A DNA stretch of 44,647 nt from JBFLYO01 sp040756745 (GTDB taxonomy: Bacteria; Bacteroidota; Ignavibacteria; UBA10030; UBA6906). The notes below the pieces were generated by a model. It did no database searches. It was not told the origin of the DNA and saw only the letters and a program-made list of their open reading frames with translations. Both the position numbers and the translations under genes were made by a program. The stretch covers positions 1 through 44,647 of the forward strand of contig JBFLYO010000033.1 of the NCBI GenBank assembly GCA_040756745.1, read 5' to 3'. Below, piece by piece: positions 33,450 to 42,573 of the stretch (position 1 is its first letter; each line of letters opens with the position of its first letter).

Positions 33450-34697
33450 CTACTGCCTGCCATAGTCTGGAGCGCCGTTCTTCCCCATCGCTATCCGAAT
33501 GACTCTCCGGTTGGCACCGACGGCGTGGTCTCTGTTGCAATACAGGTACTGCCCCGTTCCCCAGATCAGTTGCGTTGCGGGAGGCCTCAGCACGCCCGGG
33601 TACAGCGCCGACGGCGTGCCTCCGGGCGGGATCATCAGGATCGGATCCGCATTGTCAGACCCGACGTAGATCGTCCCATCAGCCGCAATGGCCAGCGACA
33701 GCACGGCCGAGGCAGGGAACGTGCCCGGGGCCTGCGACCAGCTCAGCACCTGCACGGAAGTTCCGAGGTCTCCGTCGGCGTTGAGGATTGCGCTCTTCCA
33801 CACGCCGGGCGTCGCACCGGGCGATGCGGCGGCCAGATACAGATCGCCATTGAAGACCTTCAGTGCCTTGATGGTCATCGTCGAGTAGGTGCCGACAATT
33901 CGCTTTGACCCGTCCGGCTTGACGACGCTGACGCCGGCCCGGTCGCCACCGGCAAAGAAGTTGCCGTTCTGGTCAAACTCGATGGCAGTTGCCCGCCCTG
34001 GAAGCACGGTATACAGGACGGTTACCCCCCCGCCCGGCGCGATCCTATAGACATTCGGATTGTTCGTCTGCTGCAGGTACAGATACCCTCCGGGGCCCAT
34101 TCTCATGTCGGAGGCTTTCGGCCAGGGTCGCGACAGCCCATCCTTCAGGGTGCCGTAGAGCGTCTTGGAGGTATAGGGAGGAGTTGGCGGAATTGTGAAG
34201 ACGCGGGCTGTGTCTCCGGTGGCCGCTTTGAGCTGTGCATAGACGATTTCCGCAGCGTCCACGGCGAGCGAGTAACATTCATCCAGATCGCCAAAGCCGC
34301 CGTATTCAATCCCGGCATGCTCCACCGTGTAGGGGCCGAACTTCGCGCTCTCATAGGCGCCCGCCACCACGACCGTGATCGTGTACCCGCCGTTGTCAAG
34401 ATCAGGCGGGATGACCACGAGAGCAGTGTCGGTGGCCGAGACTACGGTTCCCATCTCGACGCCGAAATAGACGACATTGTTGGTATCCACTCGCGAGAAG
34501 TTTCGCCCCGAGACGGTCACCCGGGTGATTCCCCCGAGGGCGCTTGCGGGGTTGACGGCCCGGATCGAGGGGGTCCCGGCGCCGGGGTCGTTGGGGTCCC
34601 ACACGACGGGCGGCTCATCTTTCGTGCAACCCGCCAGAAGGAACAGGAATCCCGCCACCAGGCCGGGACCGGAGAGGAACAGGAGATTGCGATTCAT
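33450..34697 (-). CDS. Outer-membrane-type lipoprotein with IPT/TIG and beta-propeller-like domains
   Basis: 415 residues. The N-terminal signal ends in the good lipobox LAGC (Cys24), followed by TKDEPP. An IPT/TIG immunoglobulin-like domain follows at about 43-130: AVNPASALGGITRVTVSGRNFS, read as NPASALGG plus VTVSGRNFS, then YTITVVVAG. The remainder has repeated blade-like segments such as GPGGYLYLQQT, FDQNGNFFAGGD and IAADGTIYVGSD, as in NHL or SMP-30-type propellers. TIG-propeller lipoproteins occur in polysaccharide utilisation loci, where they can serve as surface glycan-binding proteins (SusE/F-like position). The start has CGGAG upstream. It is 45 bp after the PorV-like gene. Confidence 0.82.
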   Translation of the reverse strand: MNRNLLFLSGPGLVAGFLFLLAGCTKDEPPVVWDPNDPGAGTPSIRAVNPASALGGITRVTVSGRNFSRVDTNNVVYFGVEMGTVVSATDTALVVIPPDLDNGGYTITVVVAGAYESAKFGPYTVEHAGIEYGGFGDLDECYSLAVDAAEIVYAQLKAATGDTARVFTIPPTPPYTSKTLYGTLKDGLSRPWPKASDMRMGPGGYLYLQQTNNPNVYRIAPGGGVTVLYTVLPGRATAIEFDQNGNFFAGGDRAGVSVVKPDGSKRIVGTYSTMTIKALKVFNGDLYLAAASPGATPGVWKSAILNADGDLGTSVQVLSWSQAPGTFPASAVLSLAIAADGTIYVGSDNADPILMIPPGGTPSALYPGVLRPPATQLIWGTGQYLYCNRDHAVGANRRVIRIAMGKNGAPDYGRQ

Positions 34698-34742
34698 CGC
34701 TCAGCTCCGAAAGTAAGGAGTCACGGTCACGTTCCGTCATCC

Positions 34743-35732
34743 TCACAGCCCGACGCGCAGCGTGACCCGGTGCGCGTCGTTGAAGACGCCGAACGGCGTG
34801 TATGCGTAATCCACCGCTATGCCGAACTGGTGAAGTCCGAAGCCCGTCGTGAACCCCTGCTCATCGCTGTTCACGATGTATCCCCCCCGAAGATCCAGGG
34901 CGTCGATCAGACTCACCTCACCACCCACGAACACCTGTTCGTAGTAATCGCGGTTGTGGACGGCATCCACAGAGAGGTACGCGGCTTGTATGATGCTCCG
35001 GTCTTCCAGGAAGTCCATGAGGTCCATGGACACGCCGATGGTGAACGTCAGCGGGAGCTCGAATGCCTGCTCCTCGAATGCGACCTCCTTGGCGAAGTTG
35101 CGGACCGACATGCCGAAGGCGAAGCTCTTGAATCCGGGCTTGAAGAGTGTGCCAAAATCGAACGCGAGGACGGACGCCTGGTTCTTTTTCAGCTGAGGCC
35201 CCTGGCCCGTCGGGACGAGGCTCTCGCCAAGGTTCTGCATCACCCACCGCACGTCTCCACCCACGGAAAAGGCCTCCGACAGCGCCTTCGCATACCCGAT
35301 GCCTGCGGCGAGACCGTAGGCATTGATCGTTCCGTTGTCGACGTAACCGATGTTGTTCGCCGCGACGCTTGTGCCGAGGATTTCACCGTAGTCGACAAAC
35401 TGCACGCTCAGGCCGAACACGCCGAGGTCCCCGGAGGCGGGGCGGTAAGCGACGCTCGCGGTCGAGTGCTTGATATCTGCGATCCACTTGTTGTAGCTCG
35501 CTGCAAAGTCGAGGAGCCGGTCGGTTTCCGCCATACACGCGGGGTTGAAAAACAATGAGGCGGATCGGAGCCGCATGGTGGTGACCGCACCCGCGAGAGC
35601 CGCCGCCCGTGCATCCGACATCACGCTCAGGAACTGCATCCCTGTCTGGGCGAGCTTCACGTTCTCCTCGGCCCCTGCGGGGCCGGAACCCGCGACGAGG
35701 AGAACGGTCAGGATCGATGCAAGTTTTCGCAT
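34743..35732 (-). CDS. PorV/PorQ family outer-membrane protein
   Basis: 329 residues with a signal peptide (MRKLASILTVLLVAGSG...AGA), followed by LAQTGMQFLSVMSDARAAAL and SLFFNPACMA, the typical PorV/PorQ (UPF0164-like) start. The rest is a beta-barrel ending HRVTLRVGL. PorV shuttles T9SS cargo to the attachment complex and PorQ has a related role; many Ignavibacteria-like genomes carry paralogues beside individual secreted-protein genes. Here it lies in the operon next to a secreted Fn3-type protein and two further T9SS cargo genes, so a dedicated secretion or surface-assembly partner is plausible. The ATG at 35732 is preceded by GGGAGA, and it starts 16 bp after the previous stop. Confidence 0.85.
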   Translation of the reverse strand: MRKLASILTVLLVAGSGPAGAEENVKLAQTGMQFLSVMSDARAAALAGAVTTMRLRSASLFFNPACMAETDRLLDFAASYNKWIADIKHSTASVAYRPASGDLGVFGLSVQFVDYGEILGTSVAANNIGYVDNGTINAYGLAAGIGYAKALSEAFSVGGDVRWVMQNLGESLVPTGQGPQLKKNQASVLAFDFGTLFKPGFKSFAFGMSVRNFAKEVAFEEQAFELPLTFTIGVSMDLMDFLEDRSIIQAAYLSVDAVHNRDYYEQVFVGGEVSLIDALDLRGGYIVNSDEQGFTTGFGLHQFGIAVDYAYTPFGVFNDAHRVTLRVGL

Positions 35733-35748
35733 GGCTGTTCTCCCGGCA

Positions 35749-37806
35749 TTAGCGTATGACAATGAATTTCCGGACGGCAACAGCGCCTTCCGGCGTCTCG
35801 AATACCGCGATGTACAGCCCGCTCACGATAATCTGTCGTGAAGAGGTCGTCTGGTCCCAGAGCTGGTCGCCGCTGCCGTCGTTATGCTCGAGTGTGTTCA
35901 CCAGGTCGCCGCGTTCCGTGTAGATCTTGATCGTGCAGACTGGGGGCAGCCCGTAGAAGGCGATGCGATCCGGTGCCGTGCTGCCGAAATACATGTTGGC
36001 GAGCGCCGCGGCCCGATGGTAGGGGTTCGGGACAACGCGGATGCTGTCGAGAGTCGCGACCTGCGCCGGGCGGCGGAGGAAGGCGGGGGTATTCGTCATC
36101 GTCAGGAACTTGCTGCTGGTCAGTGGCACGCCTGCATTGGTCGTCCCGTCGTCTCTGCTGACGATGTAGTAGTAATAGTTGATCGAGCGCTGAGGCGTGG
36201 TATCGTCATACGACGTGACAGACTTGTCGACCGATGCAACCTTGGTGTAAAACGTGTCCGGCTGTCCCGTTGCGCGGTAGATGTCGTAGCCGACGAGGTT
36301 CGGCCACGCCACCCCGCTCCACGTGAGCCGGATCCGGTCGCCCCCCGACGTCACCTGAAACGTGCCCGGCGCGGGTGGCGACAGCGGGAGCTGATACCCG
36401 CCGTTGAAGTTCGCCCTGGCGCGGCGGAACGTCTGCAGGAGTGAATCCACCCCCGTCATGACCCAGGCATCCTTGTACACGTCTCTGTCGGTCGTCGTAG
36501 CTCCGCCGGGCAGCGTGAAGGGCGGCTGGTTGCGAAGCCATGTCGCGCCGATCGCGAAGGCCTGTTGCCGGCTCAATCCTGCCACCGCTTCGGCTATCAC
36601 AATGCGGACGCTGTCACCCGGCGCCAGAGTGTAGGGGCCGAATCCCTTCCCTTGCGCGTATCCCCCCGCATCGGACCCCCATTGATCGGCGTAACCGCTC
36701 CCGACGGCGTCGGCATGGGTGGGGCTGGGATGCCCCGCCGTCATCGCCTGGTACTTCCGGCCCATTTGTGTGGGATCAAACTGATTGTTCGTTTGTGGGC
36801 CGGTGTCGTTGCCGAGATACATTGTCGTCATCGGCTGCGAGGGATCGTCGGAATGATCGGTTGCGCTTCTGTCGGCGTGAAGCGTTACGGTCCCCACGAT
36901 ATGGACTGCGGCAAGATGTCCGTCCCCCTGCGAGTACGGGAGGCCGAGGTCGTCGGGAATCGGGCTTTGCGAATCCCGCCCGTACCAGGAGTATTGTGCT
37001 CGGAGATCGAACCCCGGCGCGGCAGGATTGGTCCCGATGACCTGGTTCACCGCGTTCCGCCCCCAATCGATATGGTTCGACGGATACCATCCCCGCTTGA
37101 ACGACTCGTTGCCGAAGGCGTAGCGGTACGAAAAATGCAGCACGACGCCGGTGAGCGTCTTCGTCTCGATGGTGCCGCGGCTGTCGACGATCCCCGTGTT
37201 CTTCAGGACATACTCATAGATGAAGTAGTTGTCATGGTCCTGATGCGTGAACGCAAGGATGCGGCGCCGTATCGTGATGCCGATATAGGTATTCAGTTCG
37301 TTCACGATCATCCTGTCCGCCCGGAGCGTGTCGCGCGCTTCGTCCACTTCATCGTTCAGCGCATTGTCGGTGGCGGTCAGCCCGTCCACCGTGACGATTG
37401 GCGCTTTGTATCGTCCGTACATCACGAAGCTGGCGGGCATCACCTCGCCCGCGGGGTCCGCCGTGCGGGGGCCGACCGCAACGACCTTGTACGGCACGAC
37501 TGTGTTCAGTGTGCGATCGAAGTAGTTGGTCGTCCCCAGCCACATTGCCTTCCCCGCTTCGTTGTTCTGCCAGGGGAACTCCGCCGGCCACATCAGGCCG
37601 TCGTTTTGCTCTGTGGCGTTGCCGGTCCGCCCGATCTCCATTTCGCAGCCGTAGCTCGAAAACCAGCTGCGCAGCGACCCCACGCGGAGCCACCGAACCT
37701 GTTGCGGCACCTGGGCGGAAGCGTCAACAAGGAGCACAAGGACCGTCGCCGCTCCGATCGCTCCGCGTCTCACGCACCGGGAGATTGTCGTATTGCTTGA
37801 GGACAT
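35749..37806 (-). CDS. Large secreted protein with Fn3-like and C-terminal sorting-type domain
   Basis: 685 residues. An N-terminal signal segment (GAIGAATVLVLLVDASA) precedes a long region of no recognised family with an acidic, aromatic-rich beta character (YFIYEYVLKNTGIVDSRG; SGYADQWGSD). A fibronectin type III-like domain covers about 480-590: PPAPGTFQVTSGGDRIRLTW, then VGYDIYRATG and YYYYIVSRDDG. The end (VVPNPYHRAAA, then GLYIAVFETPEGAVAVRKF) matches the end domain that follows Fn3 in T9SS substrates of this group. Homologues typically sit directly after a TonB-dependent receptor, as here (48 bp), and may take the place of SusD. The ATG at 37806 has AAGGG seven bases upstream. Function unknown. 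Confidence 0.75.
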   Translation of the reverse strand: MSSSNTTISRCVRRGAIGAATVLVLLVDASAQVPQQVRWLRVGSLRSWFSSYGCEMEIGRTGNATEQNDGLMWPAEFPWQNNEAGKAMWLGTTNYFDRTLNTVVPYKVVAVGPRTADPAGEVMPASFVMYGRYKAPIVTVDGLTATDNALNDEVDEARDTLRADRMIVNELNTYIGITIRRRILAFTHQDHDNYFIYEYVLKNTGIVDSRGTIETKTLTGVVLHFSYRYAFGNESFKRGWYPSNHIDWGRNAVNQVIGTNPAAPGFDLRAQYSWYGRDSQSPIPDDLGLPYSQGDGHLAAVHIVGTVTLHADRSATDHSDDPSQPMTTMYLGNDTGPQTNNQFDPTQMGRKYQAMTAGHPSPTHADAVGSGYADQWGSDAGGYAQGKGFGPYTLAPGDSVRIVIAEAVAGLSRQQAFAIGATWLRNQPPFTLPGGATTTDRDVYKDAWVMTGVDSLLQTFRRARANFNGGYQLPLSPPAPGTFQVTSGGDRIRLTWSGVAWPNLVGYDIYRATGQPDTFYTKVASVDKSVTSYDDTTPQRSINYYYYIVSRDDGTTNAGVPLTSSKFLTMTNTPAFLRRPAQVATLDSIRVVPNPYHRAAALANMYFGSTAPDRIAFYGLPPVCTIKIYTERGDLVNTLEHNDGSGDQLWDQTTSSRQIIVSGLYIAVFETPEGAVAVRKFIVIR

Positions 37807-37854
37807 GTGCACACCCTTCAGACAGGAAAGTGAGTGTGAGGGGAACCCTCGCGA

Positions 37855-40800
37855 TCAGAATTCAACTGTCGCCGTGATCCCGTAGAAAATATTGCGGGGA
37901 TTCAGAAACGTAAATGACGTCATGTTCGGCATGTCGATATACGCCTTGTCGTCGAGCACCTGCTGCAAACGCGCCGGATCCACCTCGGACCACTGGTTGT
38001 TCAAGAAGTTCATGTACCGGCCGGTCGATTTTTCGTAGTAGATGACGTTCGGCAGGGGGTTCTGGACGTTGCCGATAAGGACGGTCCACTCCATCGGCTG
38101 GTACGGCACGCCATCCTTGCGGAAATCGCCCGGCCTGTCGCTCCCCGGGATGTTGTCGTACGCGTTGCTGGCCGGAAGATGGAGCGATTCGAAATAGTAC
38201 TGCTGGTCCTTCGGATCATAGAATGCGTTCAGGTTCAGCCGCCTCGTGTTGAATACATTCGTCATGTCCATCAACAGCGTGAGCTGCAGCGGCCCCAGGG
38301 GGATCGTCTTGCTTAATCGCAGGTTGAGGTTCCACCAGTCCACCGTCTGCAGGTTGGGAGGAATGGATGCGCTGATCTTCGGATGCCACGACACATAGTA
38401 CCCCGATCGCCAGTCGCCCAGCAGGGTCAGGCTCCAGTCGGCTGCCAGGTACTGCATGAAGTCCGGACTGCCGAGATCGTGCGGGGTGAAGAGGGTGATG
38501 CTCGTACGGGCGAACGGGGTCGGGATGCTCCTGTACTGCGGGTAATTATTCCGGGTCTGATCGAAGTAGATCTGCTGCGTGGGATCATCGGACACCACCG
38601 CCTTGTCGAAGAAGCCGCCGGAGACCGCCTGGTATGTATAATTGAGGAAGCCATACACCCAGGGCCCCCGCGTCTTTCTCAGCGTCAGTTCGAAACCCCG
38701 GATGTCCTGGTAATTGTTGGTGTTGACCTGGAAGTAGTCCACGCCGTTGCGCCCGCTCACATACTCAGTGAAGCCCTGCTGGTCCGAGATGTCGCGGTAG
38801 AAGGCCGCGACCTGGATCAGGTACGTGTTGTCGAAGAGCGAGTGATCGTACCCCAGTTCATATGCGATGGTCTTCGACATCGGCAGACTTGGGTTGCCGA
38901 ACTGCTTGACGGCCCCCCCTGCTCCGCGCGACTGGCGTAGCAGCTGCTCGTACGTCGGCAACTGCCGGAAATGTCCGTAGTTGAAGAACAGCTTTGAATC
39001 CTCCGTGATCGGGTGCGAAATGCCGAGGCGGGGGCTCAGCTCGAACCTCGCTGTCGAAGCCGTCGTGGGGTACGGGATGCCCGGGTTGTTCCCTCCGAAG
39101 AATGACTTGCTGAACGGATCAATCTGCGGCCATTCGGTGCGCGCGTTGCTGTAGTCCGCACGCAGTCCCAGGTTTGCCACCCACCCTTCGAATTCCAGCT
39201 TGTCCTCGACGTAGAGCGCGGCGCGAATGGGGGTTCGCCGGATATCGACCGTGTCGTTCTCGTTGGGGAACTGCACGGAGACATAGCCGTAGTCGAGCTG
39301 GAGGTCGTTGTACACCATCTCCGCGCCCGCTTTCACCTGGTTATACCTGTCCAGCTGGACCGTGAGGCTCCCTTTCAGCGTGGTGGCGGAAATCCGGCTA
39401 TTGTCGCGCGTAGTACTGGTGTGTCCCCCCATCCACATGCCGTTGATGCCGACATGATTGATCGGGTCGAATCCGAAGGGAGCTTCGTCCACGAAGTAGC
39501 CGGGGAAGAGCTCGTACCTGGCCGTCGTATCGCGCGGTGCGACCGGCCCCGTGTTGTACGTTCTGTACAGATGCTCCAGGCGCACTTCGTAGAACGCCGT
39601 CGGGCTCAGGACGTGTGTGAACTGCGCTGCAAGCGAGCCGTGGCGCACGTTCGCAACGCTGTAGTACGAATCGAGGAAGAGGCGAGCTTCCACGCTGGCA
39701 GGCTGGAGCGAGAAATCCTGCGAGATCCGGTCGGGGCTTCGGAGGAAGTCGAAACTGCCGAGCGACTCGACGTCGTTCGGGGCGACGTTGAGGCTTCTTC
39801 CTATGGTGCCCGTCACGTCCAGCTTCATCGACTTCGCGATATCCGAGGTCAGCCGGAGCGACCAGACATCCTCGTAGTAGTCAGGGAGGGAAAGCGGGAC
39901 GAGGAGCATTTCCCGCTGGTTTCGGAACGACAGGAAGAAGCGGAGATTCCCAAGATCCTCGCTCACCGACGTGATCGGAATGAGCGGGCCGCCGATGCCG
40001 AAATCGAGATTATAGTCGGGTGCCTTTGGATCGTCCCGTTTTCGATGCTGCCAGGCGAAGAGCCGCTGGGCGGCGGCCGGCGTGAGGGCCCTCGGGTCGC
40101 CGGCAGCAAACATCTGTTCTGAGACAGCGTTCCATCCGCCGTCAAACTGCGGATACTGGCGCTGCATGTAGATATCCCACGCCCCGTTGCGTGTTCCGCT
40201 CCACGCGACTGCGGGGTCGAGGAACGGGCGAAGCCACATTGAGTTGGGGTTAAAGGGAGAGATGCCGAAGTACTTGTTGCCGGGAGGGCCGTAGCGACCA
40301 GTGAACGACACTGTGTAGGCGCCGGTTTTGCCTTCCCTCGTCACGACGTTAATGATGCCTGCCTGCAGCTGGCCATACTCCGCATTGAACCCGCCCCGCT
40401 CGATGTTCACCTCCTTCACCGCGCTGATCGGCACGCTGGCGATCGGCTGATTGTTGCGGGGGTCGCGCAGGGTCACGCCATCGAGCAGGAAGAGCGATTG
40501 ATCCGCCGCGCCGCCGCGGATCACCAGTCCACCTTCCACGCCTGCCTGAAGCGTTGCCACTTCGGCAACGCTCGTCACGGGAAGTGAACGGACCTCGTCG
40601 CTCGTCACCGACGCGACGCTGGTCGAGACGTCGCGCTGGACCGCCTTCCGTTCCGCCGTGATCACGACCTCGCCGGCCTCGATGGCTTGCTGACCCAAGT
40701 CGACGTTGACGGTGGTCGTCTGGTCGATCTTCACCGTCACGTCAGTCACCACGAGGGGGGCGTAGCCGACGAGGCTGGCTTTGACGCGGTACGTCCCCGG

Positions 40801-41019
40801 GGGAACATTGAGGATCACGAAGTTGCCATCGGCGTCGGTTGGCGCGCCAAGCGTTGTTCCTTCCACCGCCATGTTGACCCCGACAAGCGGTTCATGCGTG
40901 TCCTTGTCCGTCGCACGTCCGGCAATTTTCCCGGTGGTCCCTGCCGTCGCCTCGATATGCATCAAGCAGACGGCAAGCAGCACACAGAGCGCGCCTGCGG
41001 TTGTTCCCGTGCGTGTCAT
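37855..41019 (-). CDS. TonB-dependent receptor with carboxypeptidase-regulatory-like N-domain
   Basis: 1054 residues. A signal peptide (about 1-26) is followed by KIAGRATDKDTHEPLVGVNM and GNFVILNVPPGTYRVKASLV, a CarboxypepD_reg-like domain (about 30-112). The plug follows: GVEGGLVIRGGAADQSLFLL, LDGVTLRDPRNN and GGFNAEYGQLQAGIINVVT. A long beta-barrel ends in GITATVEF with terminal Phe. It should take up a bound nutrient across the outer membrane with TonB energy. It is not SusC-length or accompanied by SusD. The operon suggests chito-oligosaccharides as substrate. AAGGAGG lies nine bases before the ATG at 41019. It starts 77 bp after the ROK regulator stop, probably on the same transcript. 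Confidence 0.92.
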   Translation of the reverse strand: MTRTGTTAGALCVLLAVCLMHIEATAGTTGKIAGRATDKDTHEPLVGVNMAVEGTTLGAPTDADGNFVILNVPPGTYRVKASLVGYAPLVVTDVTVKIDQTTTVNVDLGQQAIEAGEVVITAERKAVQRDVSTSVASVTSDEVRSLPVTSVAEVATLQAGVEGGLVIRGGAADQSLFLLDGVTLRDPRNNQPIASVPISAVKEVNIERGGFNAEYGQLQAGIINVVTREGKTGAYTVSFTGRYGPPGNKYFGISPFNPNSMWLRPFLDPAVAWSGTRNGAWDIYMQRQYPQFDGGWNAVSEQMFAAGDPRALTPAAAQRLFAWQHRKRDDPKAPDYNLDFGIGGPLIPITSVSEDLGNLRFFLSFRNQREMLLVPLSLPDYYEDVWSLRLTSDIAKSMKLDVTGTIGRSLNVAPNDVESLGSFDFLRSPDRISQDFSLQPASVEARLFLDSYYSVANVRHGSLAAQFTHVLSPTAFYEVRLEHLYRTYNTGPVAPRDTTARYELFPGYFVDEAPFGFDPINHVGINGMWMGGHTSTTRDNSRISATTLKGSLTVQLDRYNQVKAGAEMVYNDLQLDYGYVSVQFPNENDTVDIRRTPIRAALYVEDKLEFEGWVANLGLRADYSNARTEWPQIDPFSKSFFGGNNPGIPYPTTASTARFELSPRLGISHPITEDSKLFFNYGHFRQLPTYEQLLRQSRGAGGAVKQFGNPSLPMSKTIAYELGYDHSLFDNTYLIQVAAFYRDISDQQGFTEYVSGRNGVDYFQVNTNNYQDIRGFELTLRKTRGPWVYGFLNYTYQAVSGGFFDKAVVSDDPTQQIYFDQTRNNYPQYRSIPTPFARTSITLFTPHDLGSPDFMQYLAADWSLTLLGDWRSGYYVSWHPKISASIPPNLQTVDWWNLNLRLSKTIPLGPLQLTLLMDMTNVFNTRRLNLNAFYDPKDQQYYFESLHLPASNAYDNIPGSDRPGDFRKDGVPYQPMEWTVLIGNVQNPLPNVIYYEKSTGRYMNFLNNQWSEVDPARLQQVLDDKAYIDMPNMTSFTFLNPRNIFYGITATVEF

Positions 41020-41096
41020 CGTTGCATTCCTCCTTGCTGAAGTGCTGTTGAGCACCGTGCCGCCGGGTGCGGTTCCCCGGATCAAGGCCGCGTCGT

Positions 41097-42317
41097 TCAC
41101 AAGGTCAACCGGACGTCGCCGAACGACCTCCGAACGGCAAGCGCCGCGGCGCCGAGAAGCGAAGGGCGCGCGGTCAACGACGTCGGAAGGATCGGTGTGC
41201 CGTGGTACTTGCCGAAGAACGAACGGCTGCGCACTTCCTGGATGATCGACGACGAGACCAGGTCCCATGCCCGCGTGATGTGGCCACCGATGATGATCGC
41301 GGCCGGATCGACCGCCTTGATGACATTCGCGACGCCGATGCCGATGAATTTTCCCGAGATCCGAAGCTCTTCCACCGCAAGCGGATCCCCCGCCCTCGCA
41401 GCGGCGATAACGTCGTCAATAGTCAGTGAATCTTCCTTCCCGCCGCCGAGTCCCCGTGCAAGCGCGTACCGGCGGGCGGTCGCAATGTCCGACGCGTACG
41501 CTTCCCAGCATCCGCGATTACCGCATGCGCAGGGCGCCCCTCCCTCCAGGAGGACCATGTGGCCGAATTCCCCCGCAAGATGCGTGTCGCCGTTGAGTAT
41601 CCTGCGGTCGATGACGATCCCGGTCCCGATGCCGCGCCCCACCGACAGGAAGACGAAATTGGACAGATTGATGTCGTGCCTGCCGAACCAGAGTTCTCCG
41701 AGCGCCGCCGCCTTCGCGTCGTTTTCCACGGCAGTGACCTGGACCTCGGGACAGCATCGTCGGAGAACGTCGCCGATGGCGACATTCTCCCACCCGAGGT
41801 TCGGCGCAAACACCACCCGGGCCTGCGGAGAATCCACGACCCCCGCAACGCTGATGCCGACACCCTTGAACTGCGGAAGCCGGTTCCTCGTCCTGAGGCT
41901 GACGAGAGTCTTGACGCAATTGCTGACGAACTCTTCTGGCGAATGACTATCGGTCGGGATCTTGTCGGTCTGCATGACCGTCCCGTCGATGTCCACGACC
42001 GCCACGCGCGTCGCCGCTGAGTCGAACGAAATCGCTCCGTAGAGATTGCGCCCCTTTCTCAGCCGGAGACTCAACGGATGCCTGCCGATGGTTTCACTCC
42101 GCTCGGCGTTTTCCGCGATCAGGTCCTCCTTCAGGAGGCCCGACACGATGCTCGACACCGTGCTCTTGTTCAGCCGGGTCACACGCGCAATCGCCGCACG
42201 GGAAATCGGCTGCCGTTCTCTGATGACACTCAGTATGACGCCGCGATTGATATTGCGAACGACCCTCGAATTGGCGCTGACGACGTGCTCGTGTTTCGTC
42301 TTCCTGCTTGTGTTCAT
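41097..42317 (-). CDS. ROK-family transcriptional regulator (NagC/XylR-like)
   Basis: 406 residues. A winged helix-turn-helix at about 25-85 (PISRAAIARVTRLNKSTVSS) precedes a ROK sugar-binding domain. The ATP-binding DxGGT of ROK kinases is degenerated to ISFDSAAT (about 97-103). The zinc site is intact: GEFGHM with His253 and CACGNRGCWE with Cys263, 265 and 270. It is therefore a repressor type, not a kinase. VENDAKAAALGE and GIGTGIVID are sugar-site blocks. Such regulators respond to GlcNAc-6-P, xylose or glucose; GlcNAc or its phosphate fits this locus. The gene heads the leftward operon and diverges from the permease. Two near-identical palindromes in the divergent region are the likely operators, implying autoregulation. 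Confidence 0.93.
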   Translation of the reverse strand: MNTSRKTKHEHVVSANSRVVRNINRGVILSVIRERQPISRAAIARVTRLNKSTVSSIVSGLLKEDLIAENAERSETIGRHPLSLRLRKGRNLYGAISFDSAATRVAVVDIDGTVMQTDKIPTDSHSPEEFVSNCVKTLVSLRTRNRLPQFKGVGISVAGVVDSPQARVVFAPNLGWENVAIGDVLRRCCPEVQVTAVENDAKAAALGELWFGRHDINLSNFVFLSVGRGIGTGIVIDRRILNGDTHLAGEFGHMVLLEGGAPCACGNRGCWEAYASDIATARRYALARGLGGGKEDSLTIDDVIAAARAGDPLAVEELRISGKFIGIGVANVIKAVDPAAIIIGGHITRAWDLVSSSIIQEVRSRSFFGKYHGTPILPTSLTARPSLLGAAALAVRRSFGDVRLTL

Positions 42318-42360
42318 CAGTGACTTTCATCAGTCCGTTACATAGGGCGTCAGAAAGTTT

Positions 42361-42379
42361 GTTGGTTATAACAACCAAC
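42361..42379. promoter_or_regulatory. Operator-like palindrome 1 (ROK site, near the regulator start)
   Basis: GTTGGTTATAACAACCAAC: nine-base arms around a central A with one mismatch, and the outer seven bases of each arm are perfect. It is 44 bp upstream of the ROK ATG and almost the same word as the second site at 42460-42478. The arm pattern (A)GTTNGTT...AACNAAC(T) resembles published Bacillus XylR operators. Confidence 0.78.
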
Positions 42380-42459
42380 TAATTATTTGCTTGCTATTCT
42401 CACCTGAGAGTATTACAATTGGAGCAATTCAAGAGAACAGGTCGAATGAAGGAAGGATC

Positions 42460-42478
42460 GTTGGTTGTCACAACCAAC
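42460..42478. promoter_or_regulatory. Operator-like palindrome 2 (ROK site, on the permease promoter)
   Basis: GTTGGTTGTCACAACCAAC is a perfect palindrome: nine-base arms around one central C. It lies 99 bp from site 1 (about nine and a half helical turns) and includes the -35 box TTGTCA (42465-42470) of the permease promoter, so a bound repressor would block RNA polymerase directly. Confidence 0.82.
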
Positions 42479-42493
42479 TTTATGGAATATACG
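42465..42493 (+). promoter_or_regulatory. Candidate promoter of the AmpG-like permease gene
   Basis: TTGTCA (42465-42470, five of six consensus bases) and TATACG (42488-42493, four of six) are separated by 17 bases. The -35 box is embedded in operator 2. The leader to the ATG at 42574 is about 75 bases. Confidence 0.6.
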
Positions 42494-42573
42494 CTTGGAA
42501 GCGGTACTTGTCAAGTGAAATCTTCTCAGCCGGCCAGGGCAAGGAAGATGCCAACGATCGAAGGATCCTCTGC

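Noticed and set aside
34317..37800. Two long plus-strand frames (413 and 411 codons) antisense to the PorV-like, lipoprotein and Fn3-type genes
   Set aside because: They are Arg/His/Val-rich shadows of genes with signal peptides, ribosome binding sites and family motifs on the minus strand.
42391..42573. N-terminal extension of the permease by 61 codons
   Set aside because: It would span operator 2 and the promoter, lacks membrane or AmpG-like sequence, and the ATG at 42574 has a proper ribosome binding site.
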